DNA of 64,000 nucleotides. Origin: UQRS01 sp964481575. Lineage in GTDB: Bacteria > Bacillota > Clostridia > Oscillospirales > Acutalibacteraceae. Below are positions 1 to 7,586 of this stretch, in pieces (position 1 is the stretch's first letter; each line of letters opens with the position of its first letter). A program made the position numbers and the translations under genes. Where the stretch lies: contig CAYZTR010000005.1 of the NCBI GenBank assembly GCA_964481575.1, positions 1-64,000 of the forward strand, given 5' to 3'. Below the pieces are notes generated by a model. The model had not been told where the DNA came from and ran no database searches. It saw nothing but the letters and a program-made list of their open reading frames with translations.

Positions 1-36
1 GCAAAGGCACAAAAGCATCGCAATTGTTTTTTTCAT
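1..36 (-). CDS. N-terminus of an exported protein (partial)
   Basis: Only the first 12 codons are in the window; the rest lies beyond the left edge. The reverse strand reads MKKTIAMLLCLC after a good ribosome-binding site (AAGGAGTG) placed 6 bases before the ATG. Two lysines followed by a hydrophobic run with a late cysteine look like a signal peptide, possibly of a lipoprotein such as a transporter binding protein. The mature product cannot be judged. Confidence 0.6.
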   Translation of the reverse strand, partial: MKKTIAMLLCLC

Positions 37-65
37 AGACGCTCACTCCTTTTAATATTACTTTA

Positions 66-74
66 ATTATAACA
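66..74 (-). promoter_or_regulatory. Extended -10 promoter for the left-edge exported gene
   Basis: The reverse strand reads TGTTATAAT, an extended -10 box, about 30 bases upstream of the start codon at 36. No convincing -35 box is seen at the right distance. Confidence 0.45.
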
Positions 75-359
75 ACACATGGTGCAAAATTGTATGAAAA
101 ATTTTCAGTAAAATAAGAATTGTTTTAGATTACGGCTCCTATTTGAAATGTTTTTATGCACTATGCCGAAGCCAACACAAAATAAGAATCAGCGGAAGAA
201 TAATCAAAAACACCCTGTTTCCCACGGAAGGAAACAGGGTGCGATTTGTATTTGGCCGGGTTGTATGCCTTTCTTTTTTAGGAGGGAAAGGCCCCGGCCG
301 CTCAACCGGAACAGTGCCCTTGCAAAGCCAAAATTGCTTTCACGGTTCCGATTTGGAAT
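75..359. other. Intergenic region without a gene
   Basis: Between the left-edge gene and the DUF1861 gene I see no coding sequence. Short open frames here lack ribosome-binding sites and codon bias. The only clear element is the terminator at 205-241. Confidence 0.5.
205..241 (-). terminator. Intrinsic terminator of the DUF1861 gene
   Basis: A perfect 11-bp stem (CACCCTGTTTC at 211-221 with GAAACAGGGTG at 231-241) is followed on the reverse strand by GTTTTTG. It lies about 120 bases after the stop of the gene ending at 360. Confidence 0.75.
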
Positions 360-1316
360 TCAAAACAAGGGAAGAATGTCCCCAAATCCGGCAAATGGAT
401 TTTCCATGCGCACACGGCCCTCTCCAACATCGGAGAGACCGCTATAAAGATCCACCAAGCCAGCCTCCCGCGGGACAATGCCGCTGGGGAAGGCGCAGTC
501 CTGCAGATTGTCCTTCTTGGCTGGCGTATCCGGGAAACAGGAGCGGGTAGCGATAATCTTTTGCTCCAGAACCAGACGGGTGTCCGGATCCAGCACAAAA
601 GAAATGACGGCATAACACATCTGTTGAATCCCAGCAGCATCCTCATAGCGGAAACAACGGTGGCCGATCACGCCAACCTTGCCACTGGAAAGAGGATAGC
701 ACTGGTTACAGCCGCCCCATTCTCCAGGGCCAAACAGGCCATCCACCACCGGGGCGTTTTCCACCACGGAATCGGTCAACTGGTTCAGATCATCAATCAC
801 GGTAAAACCAACCACAGCGCCGGAACCGTACTTTTTCTCAATTTCCGGGCTGCGGGGCCGGGAAAACACACCGATCCGATTGCCCAAAGGAACCAGGCGG
901 ATATCCTTCATATAAGCCGGGCCGGTGGTAAAATAATGCAGATCCTCTAACCGGGTGCCGCGGAAGAAATACCCAAAATAGGTAGAGACAGCGCCGGCAA
1001 CCTTCTGGACGCTGGTACCACCTAGAACAAGCTCTGCCCCAATCCGGGTAACAAAGGGATCCTCTAAGGTATAGATCATACTGTCGGGCACCAGGGTATA
1101 AGTATCCGGGCCGGTTTCCCGAAACAGACGCACCCAGGAGCGGGCCCATTCCTCCCGCCGTTCCACCCGGCCAAAGAGATACCGCTGCCCTTCCCATGTG
1201 AAGGGAATGGAACAATTATATACATCAAAGCCATTCACCCCGTGAAAGGTCAGCAACGTGCCATCCTGATGGCGATGATTTGCCTCGAAGCGTTCTTTTT
1301 CTTCCTGAAAAGTCAT
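360..1316 (-). CDS. DUF1861 family protein, GT108/GH130-like beta-propeller
   Basis: The 318-residue protein has no signal peptide or membrane segment and is expected in the cytoplasm. Its length and blade-like repeats of Trp/Phe/Arg beta-strand motifs (for example WEGQRYLFGRVERREEW near residue 41 and GGCNQCYPLSSGKVG near 205) match DUF1861. From memory, this family includes the Leishmania MTP mannosyltransferase/phosphorylases (CAZy GT108), relatives of GH130 mannoside phosphorylases. A role in phosphorolysis or synthesis of beta-mannosides is therefore an inference; the substrate cannot be read from sequence. The start is ATG at 1316 with an AAGGGGG ribosome-binding site. The gene is single, with its own promoter and terminator. 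Confidence 0.7.
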   Translation of the reverse strand: MTFQEEKERFEANHRHQDGTLLTFHGVNGFDVYNCSIPFTWEGQRYLFGRVERREEWARSWVRLFRETGPDTYTLVPDSMIYTLEDPFVTRIGAELVLGGTSVQKVAGAVSTYFGYFFRGTRLEDLHYFTTGPAYMKDIRLVPLGNRIGVFSRPRSPEIEKKYGSGAVVGFTVIDDLNQLTDSVVENAPVVDGLFGPGEWGGCNQCYPLSSGKVGVIGHRCFRYEDAAGIQQMCYAVISFVLDPDTRLVLEQKIIATRSCFPDTPAKKDNLQDCAFPSGIVPREAGLVDLYSGLSDVGEGRVRMENPFAGFGDILPLF

Positions 1317-1343
1317 GTGGCATCCCCCTTACAACTCTGTTTT

Positions 1344-1371
1344 ATTATAGCAAACCTGCCAAAAGGTACAA
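1344..1371 (-). promoter_or_regulatory. Sigma-A-type promoter of the DUF1861 gene
   Basis: The reverse strand has TTGTAC (1366-1371), a 16-base spacer, then TGC-TATAAT (1344-1349), an extended -10 box. It lies about 27 bases upstream of the start codon. Confidence 0.6.
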
Positions 1372-1515
1372 GAGAGATTCCTGCTAAAAAATAGGAATTT
1401 TTTTAGATTCCCAGAGCTATTGCTAGCGATGGCATGCTTGAAGCAACACTTAATCTGTTAGATGAACTATTAAAAAAGGTGGATGTGATACTGTAGACAT
1501 GATACGATAGAAAAA
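1372..1515. other. Intergenic stretch with a possible gene remnant
   Basis: No complete gene is visible. On the plus strand, about 1408-1496 reads a short amphipathic tail (GMLEATLNLLDELLKK near its end) and stops at TAG 1494-1496, which may be the end of a lost gene. A weak AT-rich hairpin with a T run (ATTCCT/AGGAAT near 1378-1405) precedes it. Confidence 0.25.
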
Positions 1516-1555
1516 GCAAAAACCGCGCAACCCTTACAGTTACACGGTTTTTACT
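1516..1555 (-). terminator. Terminator of the tRNA-Ala gene
   Basis: Directly after the tRNA on the reverse strand, an AAAAACCG ... CGGTTTTT stem encloses a loop of about 18 bases and ends in a T run. Confidence 0.6.
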
Positions 1556-1556
1556 T

Positions 1557-1632
<76 letters not shown>

Positions 1633-1816
1633 AAATATATTTTGTTTTGGTGTCGCTCCTTGCGACTTCATAATCTTACCACATCCGATTTCAAAATGCA
1701 ACCCCTTTTTTTAAAAAAAATAAAAAAATTTTACTGGCATGAAATCATTTCCAGGGGGAAGACGGCGAAAAAAATGAAATACGGTCGATTCGCCCCTTTT
1801 CATTCTCTGGCCTTTG

Positions 1817-1825
1817 TGCTATAAT
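1817..1825 (+). promoter_or_regulatory. Extended -10 promoter of rlmB
   Basis: TGC-TATAAT (TATAAT at 1820-1825) lies 40 bases before the rlmB start codon. No strong -35 box is present, which fits an extended -10 promoter. Confidence 0.55.
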
Positions 1826-1864
1826 AAATACGTATATAGATTTGACCCTATAAGGAGTTTTGAC

Positions 1865-2653
1865 ATGAACGATCAAGAGAAACGAAAGGAATTTTCGCCT
1901 GATCAAAACATCATAATCGGGCGCAACGCTGTGCTGGAAGCCCTAAAGGCTAACCGCAATGCCGACAAATTGCTGGTCGCCCACGGCGCGGCCACCGGGC
2001 CGGTTCGCGCAATTATCGGAAAATGTGCAGACCGGGGTATTCTGATCAAAGAGGTTCCTGCCTCTAAGCTGGATTATATTTCCGGCGGCGGAAATCACCA
2101 AGGCGTGGCCCTATATGTGGCGGCCCACACCTATGCCAATCTGGACGATATTCTACAGGCAGCCCAAGCGAAAGGGGAACCCCCTTTCCTGATCCTTTGC
2201 GACAATCTGGAAGATCCTCACAATCTGGGGGCCATTCTCCGCACCGCAGAGGCTGCCGGCGCACACGGCGTGGTCATTCCCAAACACCGGGCGGCTTCAC
2301 TGACCACTGCTGTGGCCAAGGCTGCCTGCGGCGCACTGGAATATATGCCGGTGGCAAAGGTGACCAACCTGGCGGATACCATTGACCAGCTAAAAAAAGC
2401 CGGACTCTGGATCTACGGTGCAGACATGGCCGGAACGGCCTGGTGCGGCACCGACTTTACCGGGCCAACCGCCCTGGTCATTGGCTCGGAGGGCAACGGC
2501 ATTGGCACTTTAGTCAAGAAAAAATGTGATGGCCTGGTTTCCATGCCTATGCTTGGGAAGATCAATTCCCTGAATGCCTCAGTAGCCGCCGGCATCTTAA
2601 TGTATGAAGTGACCCGGCAGCGACAAAGCATCTCGGCACGAAACAAAAACTAA
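1865..2653 (+). CDS. rlmB: 23S rRNA (guanosine-2'-O-)methyltransferase RlmB (TrmH/SpoU family)
   Basis: A 262-residue protein with an N-terminal substrate-binding domain (IIGRNAVLEALKANR near residue 16) and a C-terminal SPOUT knot. The SPOUT motifs are visible: NLEDPHNLGAILRTAEAAG, IGSEGNGIG and MLGKINSLNASVAAGI. The family 2'-O-methylates G2251 of 23S rRNA with S-adenosylmethionine. The ATG at 1865 is preferred over upstream in-frame starts because AAGGAGTT lies 7 bases before it. The next gene begins 17 bases downstream, so the two are probably co-transcribed. Confidence 0.92.
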   Translation: MNDQEKRKEFSPDQNIIIGRNAVLEALKANRNADKLLVAHGAATGPVRAIIGKCADRGILIKEVPASKLDYISGGGNHQGVALYVAAHTYANLDDILQAAQAKGEPPFLILCDNLEDPHNLGAILRTAEAAGAHGVVIPKHRAASLTTAVAKAACGALEYMPVAKVTNLADTIDQLKKAGLWIYGADMAGTAWCGTDFTGPTALVIGSEGNGIGTLVKKKCDGLVSMPMLGKINSLNASVAAGILMYEVTRQRQSISARNKN

Positions 2654-2670
2654 GAAAGGAAGTTACATCC

Positions 2671-5600
2671 ATGCAGACTCCGTTTGAACAGGATGATTTT
2701 TCCATTGACACCATTGTCAACGCTGCCAAAGGCAAAGAACCGGAGAAAAACGCAGAATTTGGATTTTCTCCCATTTCTTCCAATGGGGAGCATCTTCACC
2801 CCCGACACATGCTGACCCCAGAGCAGGTGGCCAGCGGGGACCTTTCGGTGCCAACCGAACTGGACAATGAAATTCTAAAAAACATGGGCATATTACCCCA
2901 ACAGAAAGAACCGGATTTTTTGGTGTTGGAGGAAGATATTAACCCCAGCGAAGTGGTAGATCAAGCGCCACAACCTACCGAGGATACAGAGGCTAACGCA
3001 GATTATATGAAGCAATTTACCTTCAGAGATACCATAGAAATTTCGGTGCAACCGGAAAAACCTGCCGCAGAAACTCCGGAAGCCCCACCTGCTGTGCAAA
3101 CTTCCTCCGTCCCGGCGTCTGAAACACCAGTACCGGAACCAGTTACAAAACCAGAAGCAGCTCCCCTGACGGAACAGAACCCTCCAACCTCTTCTGCATC
3201 CGTGCCGATGCCCGGCACAGTGGGCGCAGCTATTGCCAACTCCCCTATTCCGGCAGCGTCTTCCATTGGATCCACAGATCTTTCGGTGGATGAACTGATT
3301 CGTCGCATGGAGGAAAAGGCCAGCCGGACAACGCAGAATTCTTATGGGGTAAACACGGCCATCATTTCCCAGGATATGGCGAAAAAAAAGGAATCAAAAG
3401 CGCCCCATCATGATATTGGGCCGGTCATTGCCCATGTGAAGGCGCGACGTCGGGAACAACTTCCCCAGGCGCAGCATATTGGAAAAAATGATATATCTTC
3501 CAACTACCAAGCCGATGCAGCCCCGGCTGTAGAAGATTCCGGCAGCCTGGAAATTGAATCCTTCACCGGAACCAATCCCGGTAAGCGCGCGCTGCATGTT
3601 ACTCCTGTAAAGCGCTCCAGAGTTTTCGTGACACCGGTAGAAACCGGAGCTATAACGCCGGCTACAAAGGTGGTAGCCAAGGCGCACCCCATACATGTGG
3701 ACATCGTTGATGAAAAACTGAATCTGTGGGGAGAAAAAGAAAAGCCCACAGCCTATACCCAACAGTTCAGCCTGGCGGATGCCGACCTGAGCGGACATAT
3801 TTATACCGCGCCGGTTCCCAAGCCTGAAGATTCGCCGATACAGGAAGAAGATCCTGTGGATATTCTCTCGTCCCACAGTGCAACGACCGAGGAGAATTCG
3901 GAACGAACCACCAGCTTTACCACTCTAAAGGAAAAGCAGACAATATCGGACAGAACCCACTTCCTGGAAGAATCTACTGATTCTGCATTGAATCCGGATA
4001 CCTTCCAGAAGGATGAAACCTTTGCCCAAGAGGATACAGAATCCTACTCCTTGGAATTCAACCGGCCGGAAGATGCCCCCGCTGTCACCGAATTTCTGAC
4101 CCACCGTGTCATGGTGCAAACACTGAAGCTGATTCCTTCCCTGCTCCTGACACTGTTCCAAATTCTTTTACTTACGCCAGCTGTCCAGCTGCTGGGCTGG
4201 AGTGACGGCACCATACGACTGGCGGAGGCAATTTGCTTGGCAGTCAATCTGCTCATCCAAAATGAAGTATTTGACGGTTTTACCGCTTTTGCCAAACCGG
4301 AACATGGAGAATATCTGCCGGTGGCGCTGGCTGCTGTAGGCACGCTGATTGCCGGCACGCTTTCCATTGCACTGTTTCAGACCGGCACCGCCGGGATCTG
4401 TGCGGCCGGTTCGGTTGCGTTACTCTTTGCTCTGTTCGGCAGCCGGATGCAGGTTGCTTCGGCAAGTTCCGCTTTTGTGCTGGTGGGCAGTCCGCGACTG
4501 AAAAAGGCTATTACCCTAGAGCATCGTCCGGAAATCACCGGTCAATTAGCCGGCGATTCCATCCAGGGAAACATCTGCCTCGTAACAGCCAAAAACACCC
4601 ACACACCTACTGCTTTTATGGCCCACGTCGATGCACCAAGCCCATGGGCTTCAACATGCCGCATTTTAGCAATGGTGGGACTCCTGGTCGCCGTCATCGC
4701 TGGTATAGCCGGATATCTTTTGGCTGATTTGGAAACAGCAGTTTTTGCTTTTGCGGCTACCCTATGCCTTTTTGCTTCTCCTGCTACCCTGTGGGTCTGT
4801 CATTATCCTTTCCGCTGTGCGTCCAAATCTCTACATCATCTGGGTGCCGAACTATCCGGATTTGACAGTGTGGAATCCCTGGATCGTTCCAATGCCATGG
4901 CCTTGGAGGCCAAAGATTTGTTCCCTGCCGGCACCCTATTCCTGCGGGATATGCATGTTATCACCCCCCATGAGGTGGAACAATCCATCCGGGAGGCTGC
5001 CGCCATTACCAAAGCCATTGGCAGTCCTCTATACGCGGTATTCAAATCCATCATCGGGGATTCGGTGGAGCTGCCGCCCGTGGATACGCTTTGTTATGAA
5101 AATGAAATGGGAGTTTCCGGTTGGTTAGGTGAAAAGCGCATTTTCATCGGGAACCGAACTCTAATGGAAGCCCATCAAATTGAACTGCCTTCTCTGGAAA
5201 TTGACAAGCGAATTCTGCAAAGCGGGTATTTCCCGGTATTTGTGGCCGATACGGACGGGGCATGCACCCTGTTCCAGGTTGGCTACCGGGCAGATGAAGA
5301 AATCTCCTATCAGCTACGGCGGCTAACCGCCACTGGCGTAACCTTGCTGGTGCATTCCTGCGATCCCAATGTGAAAAAAGAGATGATCTGCGACTACTTC
5401 GATCTGGATCCAGAAACGGTATTCTGCATCCCACAGACGGCTTCTGAGACTTTCCGCACCCTGACAGCCCAGGAGAACATCACCCCTGCTCTGGCCACCA
5501 CCCGAAGTTCTGCGGGATATGCAGCCCTCTTTACCTCGGCCATCCGTATGAAGCAAAACTTCCGGATCGGAGCCATCCTCCATATACTGGCCATTGCCGT

Positions 5601-5733
5601 TGGCGTGCTGTTACTGGTGCATTGCTGTTTCCGGCAACAGTTCCCGACCATCACCACCCTTTCCTACTTAGGAATCCTTCAGTTGATAGATCTGCTGCTG
5701 ATTTGGGCGGTAAATCTCTTCCACAGACCATAA
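2671..5733 (+). CDS. P1-type ATPase-like membrane protein lacking catalytic motifs, with a long disordered N-terminus
   Basis: The 1020-residue protein has about 470 N-terminal residues rich in Pro, Ala, Ser, Thr and Glu, then membrane helices and a C-terminal half laid out like a P1-type ATPase. Recognisable pieces are an actuator-like GDSIQGN (about 630), an ATP-domain-like GNRTLMEAHQI (827-837), a P-domain-like GVTLLVHSCDPN (889-900) and a final helix pair. The phosphorylation motif DKTGT is absent; the equivalent place reads AKDLFPAGTLFL (747-758). TGES and GDGxND motifs are also missing, so ion pumping by the usual cycle is unlikely. It follows rlmB by 17 bases with an AGAAAGGAAG site. 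The function is unknown; a regulatory or binding role is an inference. Confidence 0.75.
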   Translation: MQTPFEQDDFSIDTIVNAAKGKEPEKNAEFGFSPISSNGEHLHPRHMLTPEQVASGDLSVPTELDNEILKNMGILPQQKEPDFLVLEEDINPSEVVDQAPQPTEDTEANADYMKQFTFRDTIEISVQPEKPAAETPEAPPAVQTSSVPASETPVPEPVTKPEAAPLTEQNPPTSSASVPMPGTVGAAIANSPIPAASSIGSTDLSVDELIRRMEEKASRTTQNSYGVNTAIISQDMAKKKESKAPHHDIGPVIAHVKARRREQLPQAQHIGKNDISSNYQADAAPAVEDSGSLEIESFTGTNPGKRALHVTPVKRSRVFVTPVETGAITPATKVVAKAHPIHVDIVDEKLNLWGEKEKPTAYTQQFSLADADLSGHIYTAPVPKPEDSPIQEEDPVDILSSHSATTEENSERTTSFTTLKEKQTISDRTHFLEESTDSALNPDTFQKDETFAQEDTESYSLEFNRPEDAPAVTEFLTHRVMVQTLKLIPSLLLTLFQILLLTPAVQLLGWSDGTIRLAEAICLAVNLLIQNEVFDGFTAFAKPEHGEYLPVALAAVGTLIAGTLSIALFQTGTAGICAAGSVALLFALFGSRMQVASASSAFVLVGSPRLKKAITLEHRPEITGQLAGDSIQGNICLVTAKNTHTPTAFMAHVDAPSPWASTCRILAMVGLLVAVIAGIAGYLLADLETAVFAFAATLCLFASPATLWVCHYPFRCASKSLHHLGAELSGFDSVESLDRSNAMALEAKDLFPAGTLFLRDMHVITPHEVEQSIREAAAITKAIGSPLYAVFKSIIGDSVELPPVDTLCYENEMGVSGWLGEKRIFIGNRTLMEAHQIELPSLEIDKRILQSGYFPVFVADTDGACTLFQVGYRADEEISYQLRRLTATGVTLLVHSCDPNVKKEMICDYFDLDPETVFCIPQTASETFRTLTAQENITPALATTRSSAGYAALFTSAIRMKQNFRIGAILHILAIAVGVLLLVHCCFRQQFPTITTLSYLGILQLIDLLLIWAVNLFHRP

Positions 5734-5824
5734 AATTCACATACAAAAAGACCTCTCATCCCTGAACAGCGCCAAATTGTGCGGACAACATAAAAAAGAC
5801 CTTTATGGTAGGTACAATTAAAAT

Positions 5825-6679
5825 TTAAGCAACAAACTGATTTCGTTTTACTAACGGAGTCAGTTTTGTTTTTAGCTGCAACCTTTCGTGGTTATAAAAG
5901 TGGATGTACTCATCTATGAGGATGCGAGCCTCCTCATAGGTCTGAAGTTTGACTCGATAAATACACTCTGTTTTGAGGATTGAAAAGAAATTTTCGGCCA
6001 AAGCGTTGTCATACGGGTTCCTGCGTCTTGACATTGATGGCGTAATGTCGTATTCTTGTGTTAGCTTAAAATACGGATGAGATGTGTATTGAAAGCCTTG
6101 GTCACTGTGGAGTTGCAGCTCTGCGGTGACCTTCTCTTTTCTCTTGGCAGCACGAATAGTAGACAGTACAAGGTTGACGTTCTGTGCTGTGCCGGTCTTG
6201 TAGGCAACAATACTGTTGTCAAATAAATCTCTAATGATCGATAAATACAATGTTCCTTGTGCAGTTTTGATGTATGAAATGTCCGTAACCCATTTTTGGT
6301 TTGGTCTATCTGCTTTGAAATCTCTGTTTAATAAATTAGGATACTTGTGCAGAACATTACCGTAATTACGATATTTCTTTCTTCTAACAACTGATAGAAG
6401 ATTGTATTTCTGCATAACACGCAAGATTGTTTTAGGATTATGGTGTACACCGTTCCGTTCTAACCATATATGTACTCTGCGGTATCCGTAGATTTTGCCG
6501 CATTTGTCTTGGCATTCCCTAATCTTTTCTGCTAATGGCAAATCTTTTGCAGGTATATCCATTCGCTTTACATAATCGTAGTATCCGCTTCTTGACACTT
6601 CAAAAAATCTACACATTTCACTAATTGGATATTTGTCTTTGTGACGGTAGATCACCATATATTTTACGCTTGTCCTCAC
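5825..6679 (-). CDS. IS3-family transposase OrfB (DDE integrase core)
   Basis: The 284-residue product has an HTH_21-like N-terminus (RSGYYDYVKR near residue 30) and an rve integrase core. The catalytic triad is visible as the D of WVTDISYI, the D of LHSDQGFQYTS and the E of NALAENFFSILK. It starts at GTG, overlapping the stop of OrfA (GTGA). No A6G slippery run is seen at the junction, so translation coupling rather than frameshifting may give OrfB; in most IS3 elements a minus-one frameshift makes the OrfAB fusion. Confidence 0.92.
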   Translation of the reverse strand: MRTSVKYMVIYRHKDKYPISEMCRFFEVSRSGYYDYVKRMDIPAKDLPLAEKIRECQDKCGKIYGYRRVHIWLERNGVHHNPKTILRVMQKYNLLSVVRRKKYRNYGNVLHKYPNLLNRDFKADRPNQKWVTDISYIKTAQGTLYLSIIRDLFDNSIVAYKTGTAQNVNLVLSTIRAAKRKEKVTAELQLHSDQGFQYTSHPYFKLTQEYDITPSMSRRRNPYDNALAENFFSILKTECIYRVKLQTYEEARILIDEYIHFYNHERLQLKTKLTPLVKRNQFVA

Positions 6680-7041
6680 TTCCTTTCGGTGAGCGAGAGA
6701 AAATCCCGCATCAATTCATTTTCCATTTCCAACGATTTAATCTTTGCGTCCTTGCGGGCAAGGATATATTTTAGTTCAGCTATCTTGTCTTCTTCTGATA
6801 CAACATAATCCTTTGGTGGTCGTCCTTTGCGTTTTATTGCTATTCCTGCTTCTATTTTCTTTTGGTTATTATTGTAACGAGTGATGAAATTTTTGTATCG
6901 CTTTAATGTGAATCCAAATTTTTCGCATATTTGTCTGCCACTATATTCCTTTTCTCGTAATTCCATAATTCCTTTTTCATATTCACTGATATGTCTATAA
7001 CTTCTAGGCATAAAAATTCCTCCTATGGTAGTTTCCTTCAT
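6676..7041 (-). CDS. IS3-family transposase OrfA (DNA-binding protein)
   Basis: The 121-residue protein begins with a helix-turn-helix (SGRQICEKFGFTLKRYKNFI, about residues 35-55) that should bind the IS ends, followed by a basic KRKGRPPKDY segment. A C-terminal leucine-zipper coiled coil (AELKYILARKDAKIKSLEME, from about 88) resembles OrfA oligomerisation zippers. An in-frame later start (MPRSYRHIS, about residue 11) is also possible. Confidence 0.9.
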   Translation of the reverse strand: MKETTIGGIFMPRSYRHISEYEKGIMELREKEYSGRQICEKFGFTLKRYKNFITRYNNNQKKIEAGIAIKRKGRPPKDYVVSEEDKIAELKYILARKDAKIKSLEMENELMRDFLSLTERK

Positions 7042-7129
7042 TCTACCATAGGAGGTCTCTTTTTTCTATTGTCCCTTTTTACTGGTCTTGTTCAGTTAAT
7101 TGGGCTTTGAGAGGTTTTTTGCAACAATT

Positions 7130-7585
7130 CTACTGATGTATCAGATTGCCATATACACCGGGAAAGGAATCCGGAATGGGAATCGCCTGCACTGCTTTCT
7201 GATAAAAACCAGCGGCGCCATCAGCCCAACCGATCACTGCATAGCCATATCCCATTTCCCGCATAGCGGCAAGACTACGCAAAAGCAATGTCCTGCCGAC
7301 TCCTTTTCCGCGCTGATCTGCCCGGACGCCAATGGGGCCAAAAAAGCCTCTGGCCGTGGCATCCACACAGGCAAATCCCACCAGTTCCCCCTGCTGTTGG
7401 GCAATAAAGCAATTGGCAGGAACAGAGAACAAGGAGACACGAGCCTCCCCCATCCAACCTTCACCAAAGTTGTTCCGGACAAAGGTAAGAATCTTCTCCA
7501 AATCCGGTGCCAAAGCACGTTTGATTACCAAACCCTCCGGCGGGGAGAAGCTTGGAAGATCATAAAGCTTCACCAAATAATCCAT
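7130..7585 (-). CDS. GNAT-family N-acetyltransferase
   Basis: A 151-residue single-domain acetyltransferase. The acetyl-CoA-binding motif A is clear as VRADQRGKGVGRTLL (Q/R-x-x-G-x-G/A), followed by AVIGWADGAAGFY near the C-terminus. The start at 7585 (MDYLVKLYDLPSF) follows the stop of potD by one base (TAAC-ATG), so it is the last gene of the polyamine transporter operon and translationally coupled. Its acceptor is unknown; the position suggests a polyamine or amine, as with spermidine acetyltransferases, but no substrate residues prove this. Confidence 0.8.
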   Translation of the reverse strand: MDYLVKLYDLPSFSPPEGLVIKRALAPDLEKILTFVRNNFGEGWMGEARVSLFSVPANCFIAQQQGELVGFACVDATARGFFGPIGVRADQRGKGVGRTLLLRSLAAMREMGYGYAVIGWADGAAGFYQKAVQAIPIPDSFPGVYGNLIHQ

Positions 7586-7586
7586 G

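Larger units (their letters stand above)
5770..7088 (-). mobile_element. IS3-family (IS150-like) insertion sequence
   Basis: A two-gene transposase unit is bounded by imperfect inverted repeats. The left end reads GGACAACATAAAAAAGACC... (from 5783) and the right end, on the reverse strand, reads GGACAATAGAAAAAAGAGACC... (from 7075), both leading into TATGGTAG. The exact outer bases and target duplication could not be fixed, so the borders are approximate. Both reading frames are open, so the copy may be active. Its lower G+C than the flanks fits recent arrival. Confidence 0.8.
5750..7120. terminator. Bidirectional terminator apparently split by an insertion sequence
   Basis: Left of the IS the sequence is A5-GACCTCTCA (5745-5758) then CTGAACA (5762-5768). 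Right of it come TGTTCAG (7089-7095) and TGAGAGGT-T6 (7108-7120). Both pairs are complementary in the right order, as if one hairpin between convergent genes had been opened by the element. It is also possible that part of these bases belongs to the IS ends. Confidence 0.45.

Noticed and set aside
143..646. Small open frames on both strands before and inside the DUF1861 gene
   Set aside because: They overlap a terminator hairpin or the DUF1861 gene and have no ribosome-binding sites.
6660..6700. A minus-one frameshift signal (A6G) joining OrfA and OrfB of the IS3 element
   Set aside because: No slippery A run is present at the overlap; a GTGA start-stop overlap explains the arrangement.
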